Shown here piece after piece: positions 52,201-64,000 of a stretch of 64,000 nt of DNA. The position numbers and the translations under genes were made by a program. The notes beneath the pieces are model-generated. The model worked only from the letters and a program-made list of their open reading frames with translations, was not told where the DNA came from and did no database searches. The stretch is from Effrenium voratum (Eukaryota > Sar > Dinophyceae > Suessiales > Symbiodiniaceae). Location: the NCBI GenBank assembly GCA_963377175.1, contig CAUJNA010001846.1, positions 967,489 through 1,031,488 on the forward strand. The letters run 5' to 3'. Each line of letters starts with the position of its first letter. Position 1 is the first letter of the stretch.

Positions 52201-55200
52201 TATAAGCCGCTGCTATACTGTACTATAAGCAAGCCGGTATGATATGAGATAATACGCCGCCTTTCTGACCCTAAGAGTCGTTTTTAGTCCTGTTATTCTT
52301 GGCTCTTCGCTCTTAGGATTGGGTGGCCCCCAATATTCAGGGATTCAGGGGACCAGCATTGGCATTTCACCTACAGTCGAGCTGCGCTGCACTGGATGGT
52401 TGGCCTGCACTGGACGACGATCGTGGTGGTTGGCCCGAGAAGGCAAAGAACCCAAGCAAGAGTGGGATGACCAGGCACTGCGCTGCCCGCACAGTCCCAC
52501 CTAGACCGCGAGAACGGCGGCGTCAATGTCGGCGTGGTGGCTCTGGAGCCTTCGCTGCACCCCTTCCACCAGATAGAGGAGGCCCTATTGGCAAATTGGC
52601 CCAATTGATGACTTTGCGGCTGGCGGACATCGTGCAGGAGAAGATCGCTGACAGTGCATTGCAATCCCCTTCTTCAGGGATTCTGCCTTTCCTTCAAAGG
52701 GGAAATTGTTCCTCTAAAAACTAACCAGGTAAACGGGTCCGGGTAAGAGTCGGTAAGAGCCCATTTGAAGTGAACTATATTATGATAGTACCAAGTATGT
52801 AACTATGTCACATCGATGTAAGCTTCCCACTCGGGAAATGGTTGGTGCCCTGCCTACGCTACACTACGCTGCACATTGCATCAGCTCATCTGATGATTTT
52901 GAAATTGAGATTTGTCTGAGGGCGCAAAAGTTGTTTGTTTACGTTTATGATTTGACTATTTGTTATTTGTTTATCAGAGCTAGGCTCGACCGACCTCTAT
53001 GTGCAACGCAGCTTGTTTGCCATCAAATGCATGAATCACAAAGGAGGATTGGCTTGCAGAAAGCAGGGGTGAAACTCAACAACTTGGAGTTAGGAGTCAG
53101 GAGTGGTTCCTGGGGGAAACGACTGGAAACAACGCTGTTAACGTGTTGTTTTTTTCGTTCTTTCACCCCGCAGGCAACTCTGTGCGCTTGTCAGATCAAT
53201 CATATCATATCATATCGAATCATATCCCATCACTTCTGCAAGTCTTTGCCCTCGAGTGTGTGTTCCACATTTGCTCGAAACCCGGGTTTGTTTGGAGGTT
53301 CGTAAGGGACACTCCGTGCCGTCAATAGGTTAGGCAGGTTAGGTGTGGATATCCACTTTGGCATTTCTTACATTACATGATTCGCTTTGGGCCAAACGTT
53401 TTGGGCCAGTTTTGGGGCCCCCTGCCATCAGTCACCAAGCACCCATTTTGTGGGACAAACCCTGGCTGAGTGTCGGCAACCCCCCCGTGTGAGTGGTCCT
53501 TTTCTTAGGCTAACTTAGGGCGTCGTTGATTTAAGACCGAGTGACCTCATATATTTTCAAAATGGATTCTACGCGACCAAACAAGCAACAAGTGAAACAA
53601 GTGGGTAGACCCATGCGGCACATGCGTTAGCACCGCACTTGGCGGCATAAAAAGGAAAACTTAGTCCGAAGCGAAGCCGGCCTGAGGCCTGGGCGACCTG
53701 AGCCTTTCTCATCATTGTCTTCCTGGCTTCCTCACTCGGTCGGGGCTCCCAAACTGTCCAGCCAAGTGTGTTCTTGGATTCTTGGCGATGCTACATGATG
53801 ACGCATTGACTTTACATTACGTTGATGGATCCCAAGTCAATGGTCCCTGGTCCTGGTGGTATTTGCCAAGTGATCAGCCTTCTGTTTCCTAGGAGGGACT
53901 TTTTCAGGAGGGACACACGGGGGCTTGGCGGCTTGGCCATGTGACACCCATGTGACCCATGTGATGTGGGATGTGGGTGTGTCAGTTTTGGGGGACCCAA
54001 GAACACATCGAGCTTTGTTTTGGTTGTCCTTGAAAGCCACCAAAAGAGGGGTACGATACTCTGACTCTGGCACTGGTACCCTCAAAAAAGAAACCCATTT
54101 CTGGTCTAGCCACCGCACAGGGCCGTTCCGAACGACTCCGTGCCCAGCTTCCGTCGGCTTCCGTTTGAGGATTTGGCCAGAGTTCGTGGCGGTGTTAGCG
54201 CAAATGCCTCAGGACGGGGCGTTGCTTTTTGAAGGAAACACTCGGCTCCTGGAAAACCAACAGGCACGGCACGGCACCCCTATGATGGCCCACATGGCCC
54301 CATGGCCTGTTTGGGTCATTGGTTCCCAAGCGAGGCTTCGGATCTTTGTTGCAGGCGGGCGCTTTGTGCCAACTAGAGGAACCCCACCCCACCCCCATTT
54401 GAGGTTTGTTTGCTTGTGGGTGCTGATCATTTTGAGTGGCGCTTGCAAAAGGGACGGCGAACATTTGCCTGCAATGGCCCTTCTCACTTCCCGAGTTCCT
54501 GGACTTTACACTGTTCGGAAAGCCTAAATTTAGTGGCCAACACAAAGTTTGGTTACTTTTTGTTGGACCATCCCTTTTTGGAAAGCCCAAATTTTACTGG
54601 CCAACTCAAAGTGTTTACTTCTTCTGACCAATTTATTCGGGAAGTGAGCCTTAGAACCCCGCTCAAAAGTCGGTCTGAACTGAGTAAATGATCCAAGGCA
54701 CACCGCCTACGAGGCAACGCTGAAACACCACCTCGCCCGTTCGAACCCTGAGGCGAGTAAGAACACTAAGAACTAAGAACACTTCATTCTTCCTTCATGT
54801 TGGCCGGAACGAGGTTTTTTCGCCACCCAAAGTCAGATCCTATCGGTCCTATCGCCTATCACTGACAAAATTTGCACTGGAAGGCCTACAGTCAACTTTA
54901 GTGTTGGGCAATGCCAAGCCAATCCACTACTTTTGAATCGGGGATGAGAATTCAGAACTGCAGATAGGAGCCCACATTGTTAGTAATATTCGCATGTGCC
55001 TGGGCACTCATGTGGAGCACCTCATGTGACCTTCTGAAACCACAAATAATAATAAGAATAACTATTATAGACTATAGACTATAGTCTATAGACTCTAACT
55101 ATAATAATAACTAAAAACCTTTTGAAAGTGACTTATTTGATAAACGGCGTCAAGTTGTTCCACGTTTCTCCCGAGCTGATGTGAAGGCCAAAACTGTGGA

Positions 55201-57029
55201 CGACTGCAAGCGCAGCTGCGAGAAGAAGAGCGACTGCCGAGGCGTGTGCCGCGGAGACTGTGTCTTCAGTGGGCTTGCGTTGGGGGTATCGGTGTCGCAT
55301 GGTATAACGTCGGGATATGGTGAGGCATGGCCCATGTATTGTCACCTTATGTCACATGAGTCATATATGAATCATCATATCATTATCAATATCAATGTCA
55401 ACTATATAATATAACTCATATAGGCTCATATAGGTTCTACAGGCCCTCCAAAGTGTGCAACGTTTGTGCTGTTTGAGCCAAAGGAAGTAATTTAGTCCTT
55501 TTGATGCAAATGACACATTTTTGGACTCGGGGCATGTTTGCGAGTTTTGTTTTGCTGTTTCGCAAAGCCAGGATGAAGACGAAAAGGGCGACTGTGCCCG
55601 ACTAAAGGCGACATTGTCATTGTCATTATGACATTCACGAACCAAAAAGCAACATTTGCCGGCCACGTTCTGGCAAGATTTTGAAGCAGCGCTCTAAAAG
55701 GAACAGACGAAATAACATATTGCTTTTTCAGCAAGCCGGGGGAAAGATGCACAGCCGGAGGGTCTATAGATAGTCAGTCTATAGTCTATAGTCTATAGTC
55801 GAAAGTCTGGGCTATACTATAGGCTATAGGGGCAGGGCGGCAGGGTGTGCAAGAAAAAGCGTAGATGCTATGCTATGCTGCAGGCCCTGAAACAGGAGTT
55901 TGTCGAACGTCATGTTGCATGTGTAACCTGAACCTGAACTTGAACTTGGCTAGTGTTTTTTGGGAAAGCACCAACCAAGCATCTTTCTGCGGACCCGGAC
56001 CCTTCCGCGACACTAGTCGAAGGCTTTGGCGGGGGAAGTTGGGCTGGGTATCCCGTGGCCCGTCAAAACCTGTGTTTTTTCACCAAAATATAATTCATGT
56101 CTTCAGAAAACATTGATTTTGGAACCAAATGGGGAATCCGTGGCTAACCCGTGAAAAAAACATTGAGTTTTTGACAATTATCAGTGAAGTTTCTGTTTCG
56201 GTGTTGCTTTCCCTATATTTAATAATTTGACGGTGACGTTGCCATTCAGATTTGGTACGCGGTACACGTGTAGCCGTAGCAAGTGTTCTCACTTTAACTT
56301 AACTTTGCAAAAGCAGGCGCCTGGAGGGTTCTCGAGCATGCCCTAGCTAGCTCCTTCAAGGATTGGACAAAGGATGTTTGGTTCAGACTGTGTTTTTTGG
56401 GTGATGTGACACATCAGTGATGTGCAGTGATGTGATGTGGCTTCAAAACATGAGGTCAGCTGAGCAATTTGTTATGATAACTATTGTCATTGTCATTGTT
56501 ACAGAAGCAGTTACGTTTTGCACAAGCTTGTCTTTTGAAAGCATGATGTGACGGCGGCTATGTTATATAGTATAATATAAGTCTAAGATATAGTCTCTGA
56601 GACTGGGGTTCTGATTCTGCTGATCCTATGCGACTGCTGCAGCCGCATTGCCCTTCTTACATGCGTCGTAGATTGGCCCGTCAGTTTCAACGAACAGTCA
56701 CCCAAATGATACTGAGTGATACCTGTATTAATACTGCTATATTTCTATAGCGAACAACGTTGCAATCTTTGGAATCGCCTCATAGACATCATAATCATAG
56801 TCATAGACCTGTTGCCAACCCTGACTGGGCCAAACCGAAATTGCACCCACGGCACCAAACCCCTTGCGCTGCAGGAGAACGAACGTGTGTTAGGAGATCC
56901 AACAACTACCGAACCTCTAAAAATGTCATTGTCATGCCTTCACGTTGTTGAGTCTACAGCGAGATTTGCTCGGCCATGGTGAGCCGGTGAGCATCGGCAA
57001 ATTGGGCCACAAGCCATGGCCGTTTGAGG
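46274..57029. other. Long gene-poor region with scattered exon-like patches and palindromes
   Basis: No full gene is supported. Exon-like patches lie at about 48,780-49,035, 52,360-52,700 and 55,155-55,275 (the last listed separately). Simple sequences include ACTGTATACTGTAT (48,170-48,215), CTTGTAACTTGTAACTG (49,507-49,560), ATATGATTCATATG palindromes (51,125-51,195), GGCCATATGATATG (52,050-52,110), a 30-base direct repeat at 54,513/54,577 (GGAAAGCC then AAATTT), and TATAGTC/TATAGAC tracts at 55,065-55,100 and 55,760-55,830. Confidence 0.5.
55155..55275 (+). CDS. Possible exon of a cysteine-rich PAN/apple-like protein
   Basis: The frame reads DVKAKTVDDCKRSCEKKSDC and then RGVCRGDCVFSG, with five cysteines spaced like a PAN/apple domain (xVxDCxxxCxxxxxC). 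Codon usage is GC-rich against AT-rich surroundings, as expected for an exon in intron-rich DNA. Splice sites are not certain and no neighbouring exon was identified. Confidence 0.3.
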
Positions 57030-58800
57030 ATGGCACACGGTCTTTTTGACTTTGACCTTGTGGATTCCTTGGCTGAAGAAGCCGATGAAGAGCGAGGCGC
57101 TGATTTGCTGGGTTCCTTGGCGGGTTAGAACTTTTCTTTCCACTTTTCACTTTTCACTGTTGGCTGCTTCCCATGAAGCCAGAAATAAAAAAGCCCTTGA
57201 TTGAGCCTCAATCAAAACCAGGGCAACTGAGTAAGTACTCTGAGTAAGGCTAAGGGCCGGCTAAGGGGCACTCCCAACCATAAATAATTGGTGCGGCCCT
57301 TGGTAACTCTTTAAAAATTTGAATTAAAGTCTTTACATGGTGTTGGGTTCACCATTTGATTTTGTGTACCAGTTGATTCTGATTATAAATTATGACGCTC
57401 TTGAAATAGCAAGCATGGACCATGGAGGAACTCAACCACATCATGGTGTCTCTGAACCAGTCCGTGAGCCTCAAGTCCAGCCGGGAACTGCACGAACTGA
57501 TGAAATTGCTGGAGCCGGGTTAGAACTTTTCACCGCCCATTTGTGGCTTCCCATGAAACCAGAAGTCAAAGAGCCAGCTAGCGCTTGAAACAATTATTAA
57601 TCCTTTGGGTTCCACTCGAGGTGCTCGTTGTTTGTCCGTTTTAGGGTAGCGCAATTATGTAAATCATTGATGCCTTGTGAAGGAGCCGACGAGCCGCTGC
57701 TGGATGCCTTGCTTCCTTCGCACGCTGGCGCCAATGCTGACCTGCAGAATGCAGGAGCCGGGTTAGAACTTCCTTCATTGGTTTCATTGGTTGTTTTCCA
57801 TGAAACCAGAAATCCAAAAGCTAGCACTTGAAATGTGAAATATCCTTTGGGTTCCTCTAGGTGTTGCCAATCTAGGTGCGTGTTATCGTTGTTTTCCTTT
57901 TTTGGGTAGCTGTAGCACAATTATTATTAATAATTATGTACTAGCCCGTTCCTTGGTGCCTTGTAAAGGAGCCGACGAGGAGAGTGGCGACCTGCTGCTT
58001 GCCTTGCTTCCTCCGCATGCACGCGCCAATGAGGAGAGTGGTGCTGACCTGAATGCAGGAGCTGGGCTAGAGCTTTTCAACCCATTGGTTTCATTGGTTG
58101 TTTCCCATGAAGCCAGAACTCGAGCTAGCTAGCACTTGAAATAACCTTGCCTTTGGACCTTTGGCCTTTGGGTTCCGCACTAAGTACTCTTTGATTTCTT
58201 TTTTGGGGTAGCACAGGCACAATTATTAGTTACTAGTTACTAGCCCGTTCCTTGGTTCCTTGTAAAGGAGCCGGCGAGGAGGAGATTGGCAACCTGCTGG
58301 ACGACTTGCTTCCTTCGCATGCAGGCGCCGCTGACCTGCTGAATGCAGGAGCCGGGTTAGAACTTGTCGCCGCCCATTGTTTTCATTGGTTGTTTCCCAT
58401 CAAAGCAGAAATCCATAAGCGGCATCATAAGCTAGCACTTGCAATAGCCTTAACTTAACTCTAAGTGCTGTTTGATTTCTGTTTTTGGAGTAGCACAGTA
58501 GCACAACGTAGACTACGTACTATCATTGATGCCTTGTAAAGGAGCCGATGAGCCGGAGAGTAGCAACCTGCTGGATTGTTTGTTGGAAAGCGCCGAGGAG
58601 GAGTGCTGCATTGACGCTTCTTCTTCTTCTGGTGATTCAGATGATGTGGACCTAGATCCGGATGTGACCGAGGGTGATGGCGTCTCTTCAGCTCACTTGC
58701 AGCTCGCGCGTCAAGGGCACCAACCATCAGACGAGGCAAAGCAGGGCTGTTGCGCTGCCCAACGTATTTGTTATTTGTTTATTGTTTGTCGCCTGCCGTT
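57030..58800 (+). repeat. Array of about six exon-like repeats of 200-300 bp
   Basis: Units near 57,060, 57,410, 57,660, 57,950, 58,250 and 58,530 each contain GTAAAGGAGCCG, an acidic Leu-rich coding patch such as NLLDDLLPSHAGA, GCAGGAGCCGGGTTAGA, a TTTCATTGGTTGTTTCCCATG block with AAGCCAGAA, and AGCTAGCACTTGAAAT. The coding patch is about 100 bases and the last unit departs into an acidic tail (SSSSGDSDDVDLDPDVTEGD). The pattern suggests tandemly duplicated exons plus flanking intron of one gene; splice sites and frame continuity are not proven. Confidence 0.65.
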
Positions 58801-59149
58801 CTGCAAATTCCTTCTTGAAGTGTAGATTAAATTGTGGGCCTGCGGGCATTCTGCACCATGTGACAGGCTAGTTCAACTGTTGACAGTTCCGCTCAATCAT
58901 GTGTTCCTCACTTCCTAGTCCGTACTCCGTACTCATACTCCCCTTATTTCGCCTTTGCGTGTTCATTTTCAATTCCTTCGCTTTCGCTGTTTGCGCTGCG
59001 TCACTGTGGTTACCATTACTATTAGACTATTTTGTTTAAAACTTATTTAGGTTTTAGTCAAACCAAGTCAGTGGGCTTGCAAAGCAAACTTGGAAGGCCC
59101 CAGCTGACAGAGGTTTTGGGCGCGGCGCTGGGCGAGATCGGACAAAACC

Positions 59150-60752
59150 CCAGCTTGCTCTTCTTGCTGCGGTTGGCCGGGCAGCGCTAGCACAAAAGAG
59201 ACTACAAAATGCAGTTGCAGGTCAGGCAAGCACTCTTCGCGAATACACAGACAAGTTGAACCTTGTGAAAGGCATGCGGGCTCCGCGCTTGGCTATCACT
59301 GGTTCCAGGTCCAGATCGCAGACAGGCCTAGGCCTTGGCTTGAAGCTGGTCGACTCAACGACCAAAAGCCGGTTTGCCTTGACCTGGGAGGAAATCATTC
59401 GAATGGCCTTTGACCGCCGCCGCAATAAGCACTGCCTCGCAGACAGGTTTGAGATTGCCCGCTCAACTGTCAGGCGCTTGATTATGGTGGTGAGCCACAG
59501 CTTGCTGGAGCTGCAGCTGAAGCAGTTGGAGTCCTTGGCTGACTTTGCTGAGCAACGCCGCCCAGACTTTTCATCAGTTTGCTTGATGTGGGACGAGACC
59601 GGGCAGCGGCTTAGCCTGAATGCTATCAAAGGCGGCAAGCATCACCAGCAATCAAGCACATGGCAGACACTGGTCGCAAGGTGTCACATTACTGTTGGCT
59701 TTCGCGACGGGATCAAGCTGTACCACGAACTGGTGATGCCGCCAGTCCCACTTGCTGCAAACAGTGCGGGCCACATAGAACGCGGCCTTTTTGCGCACCC
59801 TCTCACTCAGCCCATGATGGCTTTCACGCTTCGCATTCTTCGGGCGTCATCCAGGCGATGCTTCATTCACGAGATGGACGGGCACTTAGCGAACGAAAAG
59901 CTTGTGCTGTGGAGGCAGTTGCAGGAGGTGGAGAGACGACGGTCCGGAGGTGACGCGGCGGAACCACCCATTTTGATGGATGCCATTCTTTGCCAAAACC
60001 ACCAAGCGAACCTGACCGTCACCCTAGCGGCAGACCAAGCAGCAGCTTCGCCAGAGGCCGGGGGAGGGAAACTGATCCCGAACCTCTACTGCTGCACGCT
60101 GTTCCTCAGGATGGGGGGACACTTTGTCCGCTTGCTGGCATCAGTGCAGATTCTTGTGAAGCAGCCGGATTTTTTTGAATGGATCCCGTCTGGAAAGGCT
60201 TGCAGTGAGCAAGTCAGGTCTGGCATGTTGTTTGGAGCAGAACTTGCAGCCTATTTGGTTGACAATTTGAAGTTTCACGAGAAGATCATGGCCTTGAACT
60301 TTCAGGCACAGACCACCCGCAAAGCTGACGAGATACGGAACTGCTTCATCAAAGTCCTGAATGGGCCTTACTGGAACCGTGACAAGCTGATTCATCGGTG
60401 CACGTATGACGGGTGTTGCAGTTCCTTGCAAGAGGCTCAGCAAAAGACAGCAGCGGCAGTCATGCATGTTGTTTGCAGATACGTGCCGTGCCTTCCAATG
60501 CTGTCCGACTGGACCAAGCTGGGCCCGTGCTTAGACTTCTACATGGCTGCGCAGCACCAGAATGTTCTGGGAAAGTTACTTGACCGCGCAGCTTGGGCGA
60601 TGAAGTTTCCTCAGCATGCTGAGCTGCGCGAAGATGAAGAAGTTGACTGGCACGGGCTGGCCGGACGACGCTTTCAGAGAGCCAGGAGCTGTTTGTCATG
60701 CGCCTTGGCATTGGCCACATGGTTGTCGCAGCATCATTTTGGGACTTTGTAA
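59150..60752 (+). CDS. Transposase-like protein, first large exon
   Basis: The frame is open from about 59,130 through 60,752. A helix-turn-helix lies near 59,400-59,490 (LTWEEIIRMAFDRRRNKHCLADRFEIARSTVRRLIM). VCLMWDETGQ, FIHEMDGHLANEKL and ILMDAILCQNHQANL follow, resembling the spaced acidic residues of an RNase H-like transposase core. A Cys pair CTYDGCC is near 60,405. At the end a one-base shift gives ELFVMRLGIGHMVVAASFWDF followed by GTAAGT, a good donor site, so the stop at 60,750 may be intronic or a frameshift. Repetitive dinoflagellate proteins of this sort exist; the transposase call is inference. Confidence 0.5.
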
Positions 60753-61238
60753 GTGGTTTGCATTAATAAAACAGTCAAGTCAAATTAGAAATGTCAGGTT
60801 GCTGTGTCCCTGCTGCTTGAACTCTTTACTCTTTACTCTTTACTGCTTTACTATTTACTTTTTGCCCTAGTGTTACCGTTACCGTTACCTGTAAAACTTC
60901 TCTGTAAAACTGTATGTCATGTTTGTACTGTAAATAATTTAACTAAACTACCGCCCTCACAAGTTGTGACTCACAAGAGAATGTTTGTGAATTGTACCAC
61001 GCCTGTCACCAACAACCTAACATAAGTCGTTGCAGACGTGTGACGCATGTCGTTTCTTAGGCTAGACTGCAGACATGTGACATGTGCACTTTTTGGCTTT
61101 TGGGCCAACGCTTGGAAATATTTTTGTCACGCACAGTCACAGATTGTTCAGTTGTTAGAGTCAGAGTCAAACCAACACGGCCACTGCCACCGATACTACA
61201 CCATGGACTGGGGGAACGTGTCCTGAGGCAGAGAGGAG
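60753..61238. other. Probable intron
   Basis: The segment between two same-strand coding blocks begins at TTTGTAAGT and ends near GAGGAGCAG before the frame QFHRTLLAIMVEPLRHL. It contains TTTACTCTTTACTC and GTTACCGTTACC repeats and has no coding bias. Confidence 0.45.
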
Positions 61239-62315
61239 CAGTTCCACAGAACATTGCTGGCCATCATGGTGGAGCCTTTGAGGCACTTGCACTCTGTCTT
61301 CTTGAAATTTGCCCACGCAGCCGCAGACGACCAGAACTGGCCTCCCTTGCTGGGAGAAGTATGGGCGCCTTGCAGTAAGTATGTGGCGGTTCTCCAGTAC
61401 TACTCCAGCTTGCTCAGCGGCCAAGGCTCTCGGCTGCGCCTTCTGTGGCAGCTTGGCGGTCATGCCAGCATGGAGAGCTGGTTCTCCGAGGAGCCAGGGC
61501 AGGTGAGCAGGGTTCGCTCAAACATCCTGATGATTGCCAGCTCTTTGCATCGTCGCTTCAGCACCTCGCTGAACAAGTGGCCGTGGCGCTTGTTTGGGAT
61601 CGCTGACATGCGCCGGCTCGGTGACCATGAGAGCCTGATTCAACAGTTTTGGGCAACACAGCCCTGCTGCTTGCCTGTTGGCTTTGCTCGGGATCTCCGC
61701 ACAAATGTCTCCGAGGCAACCTTCAGAGCGGATCTGGACTCCTGGAGATGGGCGTTCTTGATGACGGCGCTCACCCTCAAGCTCACGATTGCTGGGGTTG
61801 AGCGTCGTCACGCGACGCACAAGCAGCAGTCCCATCCGCAGATGGCATTTCACATATTCTCGGCTGACTCGATTATCAGCGAATCCAGGCATCAGCTGCT
61901 GAGTCTTGAACGGCTTATTGCAGAGCGCCGCGCTCGAGCAGATGAGGAGTATGCAGCAGAGCACAGAGCAGAAGGTGATGCGCCGGCGCGAGGGCCCAAG
62001 CGCCGGGTATCCTCAGGACCTGGACATGCTTCAACTTCTGCTGGCTCATCAATTCCTCCAGAGCCGAAGCTAAAGCGCCTACGAGCCGCAAGCACTTGGG
62101 ACTTGTTCAGATCCGATTGGTTCAGACAGGAGAAGACCATGGGGCGGAAGCGCTGGCCGGGCGATCCTCACTGTTGGCGTGACTGCCGTGAAGAGTTTGA
62201 CGCTTTGACAGAAGATCAGCGAGCAAGACTGGAAGCTAGATCCAGGGCATCACGGGGGCTGACCGTCCCTTGGCTGCTTTTTAGCCTAGCCTTAGCTGAT
62301 GCGTGGATGCGGTAA
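61239..62315 (+). CDS. Transposase-like protein, C-terminal exon
   Basis: About 358 residues, beginning QFHRTLLAIMVEPLRHLHSV. LLWQLGGHASMESWFSEEPG, SDSIISESRHQLLSLERLIAERRARADEEY and the tail WDLFRSDWFRQEKTMGRKRW follow. VERRHATHKQQS near 61,800 resembles the C-terminal conserved block around the last acidic residue in some transposases. A Pro/Ser/Arg-rich linker with PKRRVSSGPG may carry a nuclear signal. It is the natural continuation of the upstream block. No frameshift is visible. Confidence 0.5.
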   Translation, partial: QFHRTLLAIMVEPLRHLHSVFLKFAHAAADDQNWPPLLGEVWAPCSKYVAVLQYYSSLLSGQGSRLRLLWQLGGHASMESWFSEEPGQVSRVRSNILMIASSLHRRFSTSLNKWPWRLFGIADMRRLGDHESLIQQFWATQPCCLPVGFARDLRTNVSEATFRADLDSWRWAFLMTALTLKLTIAGVERRHATHKQQSHPQMAFHIFSADSIISESRHQLLSLERLIAERRARADEEYAAEHRAEGDAPARGPKRRVSSGPGHASTSAGSSIPPEPKLKRLRAASTWDLFRSDWFRQEKTMGRKRWPGDPHCWRDCREEFDALTEDQRARLEARSRASRGLTVPWLLFSLALADAWMR

Positions 62316-63714
62316 TGGTACCCGGGAGCTTTGATTCATGCTGCTGCCTTTCTCTTGGCGTTTAATGTGTCTGTGCAGTAACGTTTAGTTTAATGTAATC
62401 GTCATCGTCATCGTGGTTTTCTGGTGGTGGGCCTTGGGCCTTGGGTTCTGAGTGATTTCTAGCGGTTTTGGGTGTTTGCGGTTTGCGGTTTACGAGCTTT
62501 TTGCGGGCGTGTTGCGAGTAATTCCGGGCGGGGAAAATGCGAAAAGGACCAACTCTGACTCTGAAATCTCACGTGCCGAATGTTTAGTCTTAGTTAGTAG
62601 GTTTAAGGCGACTTCACCGAAAACCCATCGAGATTTGGGAAAAGCAAGCTAAAGGCGGGAACTACCAGGAATCATGGAGAATGAATCTCTAGGGTCTAGA
62701 GTCTAGAGTCTAGGTAGGGTGTATATTTGATTGACATGTAATTGATGTGATGGATGGAGTGATGACGGACCCCTTTGTGAGATAAGTTGAAATAGACATT
62801 GACATTGACATTGACCAGGCCCATGAGCAAGTAACAAGCCACTGGTTATTAATAAACTAAGGTATCGGCAATATTTTGTATACGCTCTTTTTGTTTTGCC
62901 TGACAGACAGCAGCTAGATTCTCAGCTAGATTCTAGATGTGACCATGTGTGGTATTGCTGCTGGTTTCATTTGATACCTGCCCACCCCAACTGCAAGTGA
63001 CATTGATTCTGGTGACTGGTGACATGTTGCCGAATGTTCCCATTTGTTTGGCATTTCACATTGACGCAATCATGTCGCTTGACTTCGACGAACTTGAGTC
63101 TGAGTGACATGAATGACTCCCCCCGCCTGACTCAGGCAAGTGAATCCGAATGAAGCTCATTTTACTCTGAGGTTGGTGTTTGCTCTGCTTTTGGACGAAC
63201 CATTCTGACATGCGACACCCCGTGACACCCTGCTTCATTCTGCTTCATTGTTTGAGGGGTGCGCAGAACACAGTACAGGTTGGACTCACAGTACTAAGTA
63301 CTCAGCACAGATGACATTACACTGAATTGCACTATTACACAGTACGCAGCGCATGGTGCACTACTACACCGTACAACACACCACTGCGCTGTAATCACTT
63401 ACTGTTACTGTCATCCTGAGTCATCCTAGCAATACTTCAAGTATACAGTATATTTCACTTAATATAAATATACATACTACATAACTTAAATGTAATTTAA
63501 TTGAATCATATCGTGCAAACAAATACAATTGGAAATAAGGAAAGGTTTTTCTGAAATCCCCCAGGTCCCAATGCTAAATCTTGGTTTCCCAGCACTAAAC
63601 TAACCTGATACCTCAGACACACAACTCACTCTTGCGCACGGTCCCGGTTTCGTCCATCAAGCCTGAGAGCAACATTTCCTGGGAGGGGGACTCAGACTCC
63701 CGGCCGCACAGGAG
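62316..63714. other. Non-coding spacer
   Basis: It contains short repeats GTCTAGAGTCTAGAGTCTAG (62,690-62,712), ATTGACATTGACATTGACC (62,795-62,815) and AGTAC-rich segments (63,270-63,400), followed by an AT-rich stretch (63,425-63,540). No gene seen. Confidence 0.5.
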
Positions 63715-64000
63715 ATGAAGCGCAAGCTTCAGAAGTTTCAGCAGAAGCGCCCCATCGCCGATGGCCAGGCAGGCGACGGATCTGGTGACGCTGCCCAAGC
63801 GTCCCAAGCGCATCTAGACGACCTTTCGAGCTGCTTTCCTGACGGGCTGGCAGTTTTGAATCGCGAGGCAACTGGCGCAGATTTGGCCTTGGCCCTTGTG
63901 CAGCCGCCCTTTCCGGCAGGAGTTGCGTGCCCACGCCTAGATGAACCCCTTGTGCAGCAAGCAACTCGGTCAGGCTCGGTGCCTGATGTGGCGGATTACC
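63715..64000 (+). CDS. 5-prime end of a gene running off the window
   Basis: An ATG at 63,715 after an in-frame stop at 63,664 opens a frame that is still open at base 64,000 (95 residues). It begins MKRKLQKFQQKRPIADGQ, then an Ala/Gln/Asp-rich segment with LDDLSSCFPDGLAVLN and VQPPFPAGVACPRLDEP. The GC-rich, strand-consistent composition resembles the transposase-like gene upstream. No family recognised from this part. Confidence 0.5.
   Translation, partial: MKRKLQKFQQKRPIADGQAGDGSGDAAQASQAHLDDLSSCFPDGLAVLNREATGADLALALVQPPFPAGVACPRLDEPLVQQATRSGSVPDVADY

Noticed and set aside
52319..52724. Overlapping ORFs on both strands around 52.3-52.7 kb
   Set aside because: GC-rich and possibly exonic, but no frame has recognisable features; mentioned only as an exon-like patch.
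24166..64000. Dinoflagellate spliced-leader relic
   Set aside because: I looked for the known CCATTTTGGCTCAAG-type sequence near the candidate genes and did not see a convincing copy; absence by eye is not proof.

Overview
The window holds two very different kinds of DNA. Bases 1 to about 23,945 are GC-rich, gene-dense and bounded by inverted repeats. The remaining 40 kb are AT-richer and gene-poor, full of simple repeats, degraded mobile-element genes and exon-like fragments. The second part looks like chromosomal DNA of a protist with a large genome. A dinoflagellate (Symbiodiniaceae-like) is my best guess from its degraded C5-cytosine methyltransferase genes, a FkbM methyltransferase and intron-rich transposase-like genes; the organism itself is an inference.

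Region 1-23,945 is an endogenous Polinton/Maverick-type DNA virus. Terminal inverted repeats (TIRs) lie at 1-465 and 23,484-23,945; the left one is cut by the window edge. Inside are the hallmark genes: an A32-type packaging ATPase (1649-2433), a penton-like capsid protein (2540-3265), a double jelly-roll-type major capsid protein (5605-6925), a protein-primed-type family B DNA polymerase (about 12,800-16,386) and a retroviral-type (rve) integrase (17,887-18,884, minus). Between them are a basic AT-hook/KAAP-repeat core-like protein, an adenovirus pVI-like protein ending in a PPSY motif, an N6-adenine methyltransferase, a C5-cytosine methyltransferase, three tandem coiled-coil paralogues, and a very long minus-strand fibre with two carbohydrate-binding-like domains and a C-terminal S74/endosialidase-type chaperone. 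A tRNA-like sequence and a 2.2 kb tandem-repeat array (7140-9360) separate the virion genes from the replication genes. Nearly every long gene is interrupted by one or more frameshifts, from decay or from uncorrected long-read indels. No adenain-type protease was recognised.

Region 24,150-35,300 is a graveyard of mobile DNA. It contains a Tpt1/KptA-like fragment, two broken C5-methyltransferase genes (25,685-26,300 and 28,986-29,821), a second degraded Polinton fragment (27,189-28,235) with a divergent pair of adenine-methyltransferase and ATPase pieces plus another ATPase piece, a (ATC)n/(GAT)n microsatellite that forms one giant inverted repeat, an acidic nuclear-type protein, and a 95-100 bp minisatellite.

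Region 35,300-64,000 is mostly non-coding with short tandem and palindromic repeats. The clearest gene is an uninterrupted 346-residue ORF (40,174-41,214) joining a helix-turn-helix to a FkbM methyltransferase. Others are a small GK-rich basic protein (45,857-46,273), an array of about six exon-like repeats (57,030-58,800), a transposase-like gene split by a probable intron (about 59,150-62,315) and an ORF running off the right edge (63,715-64,000).
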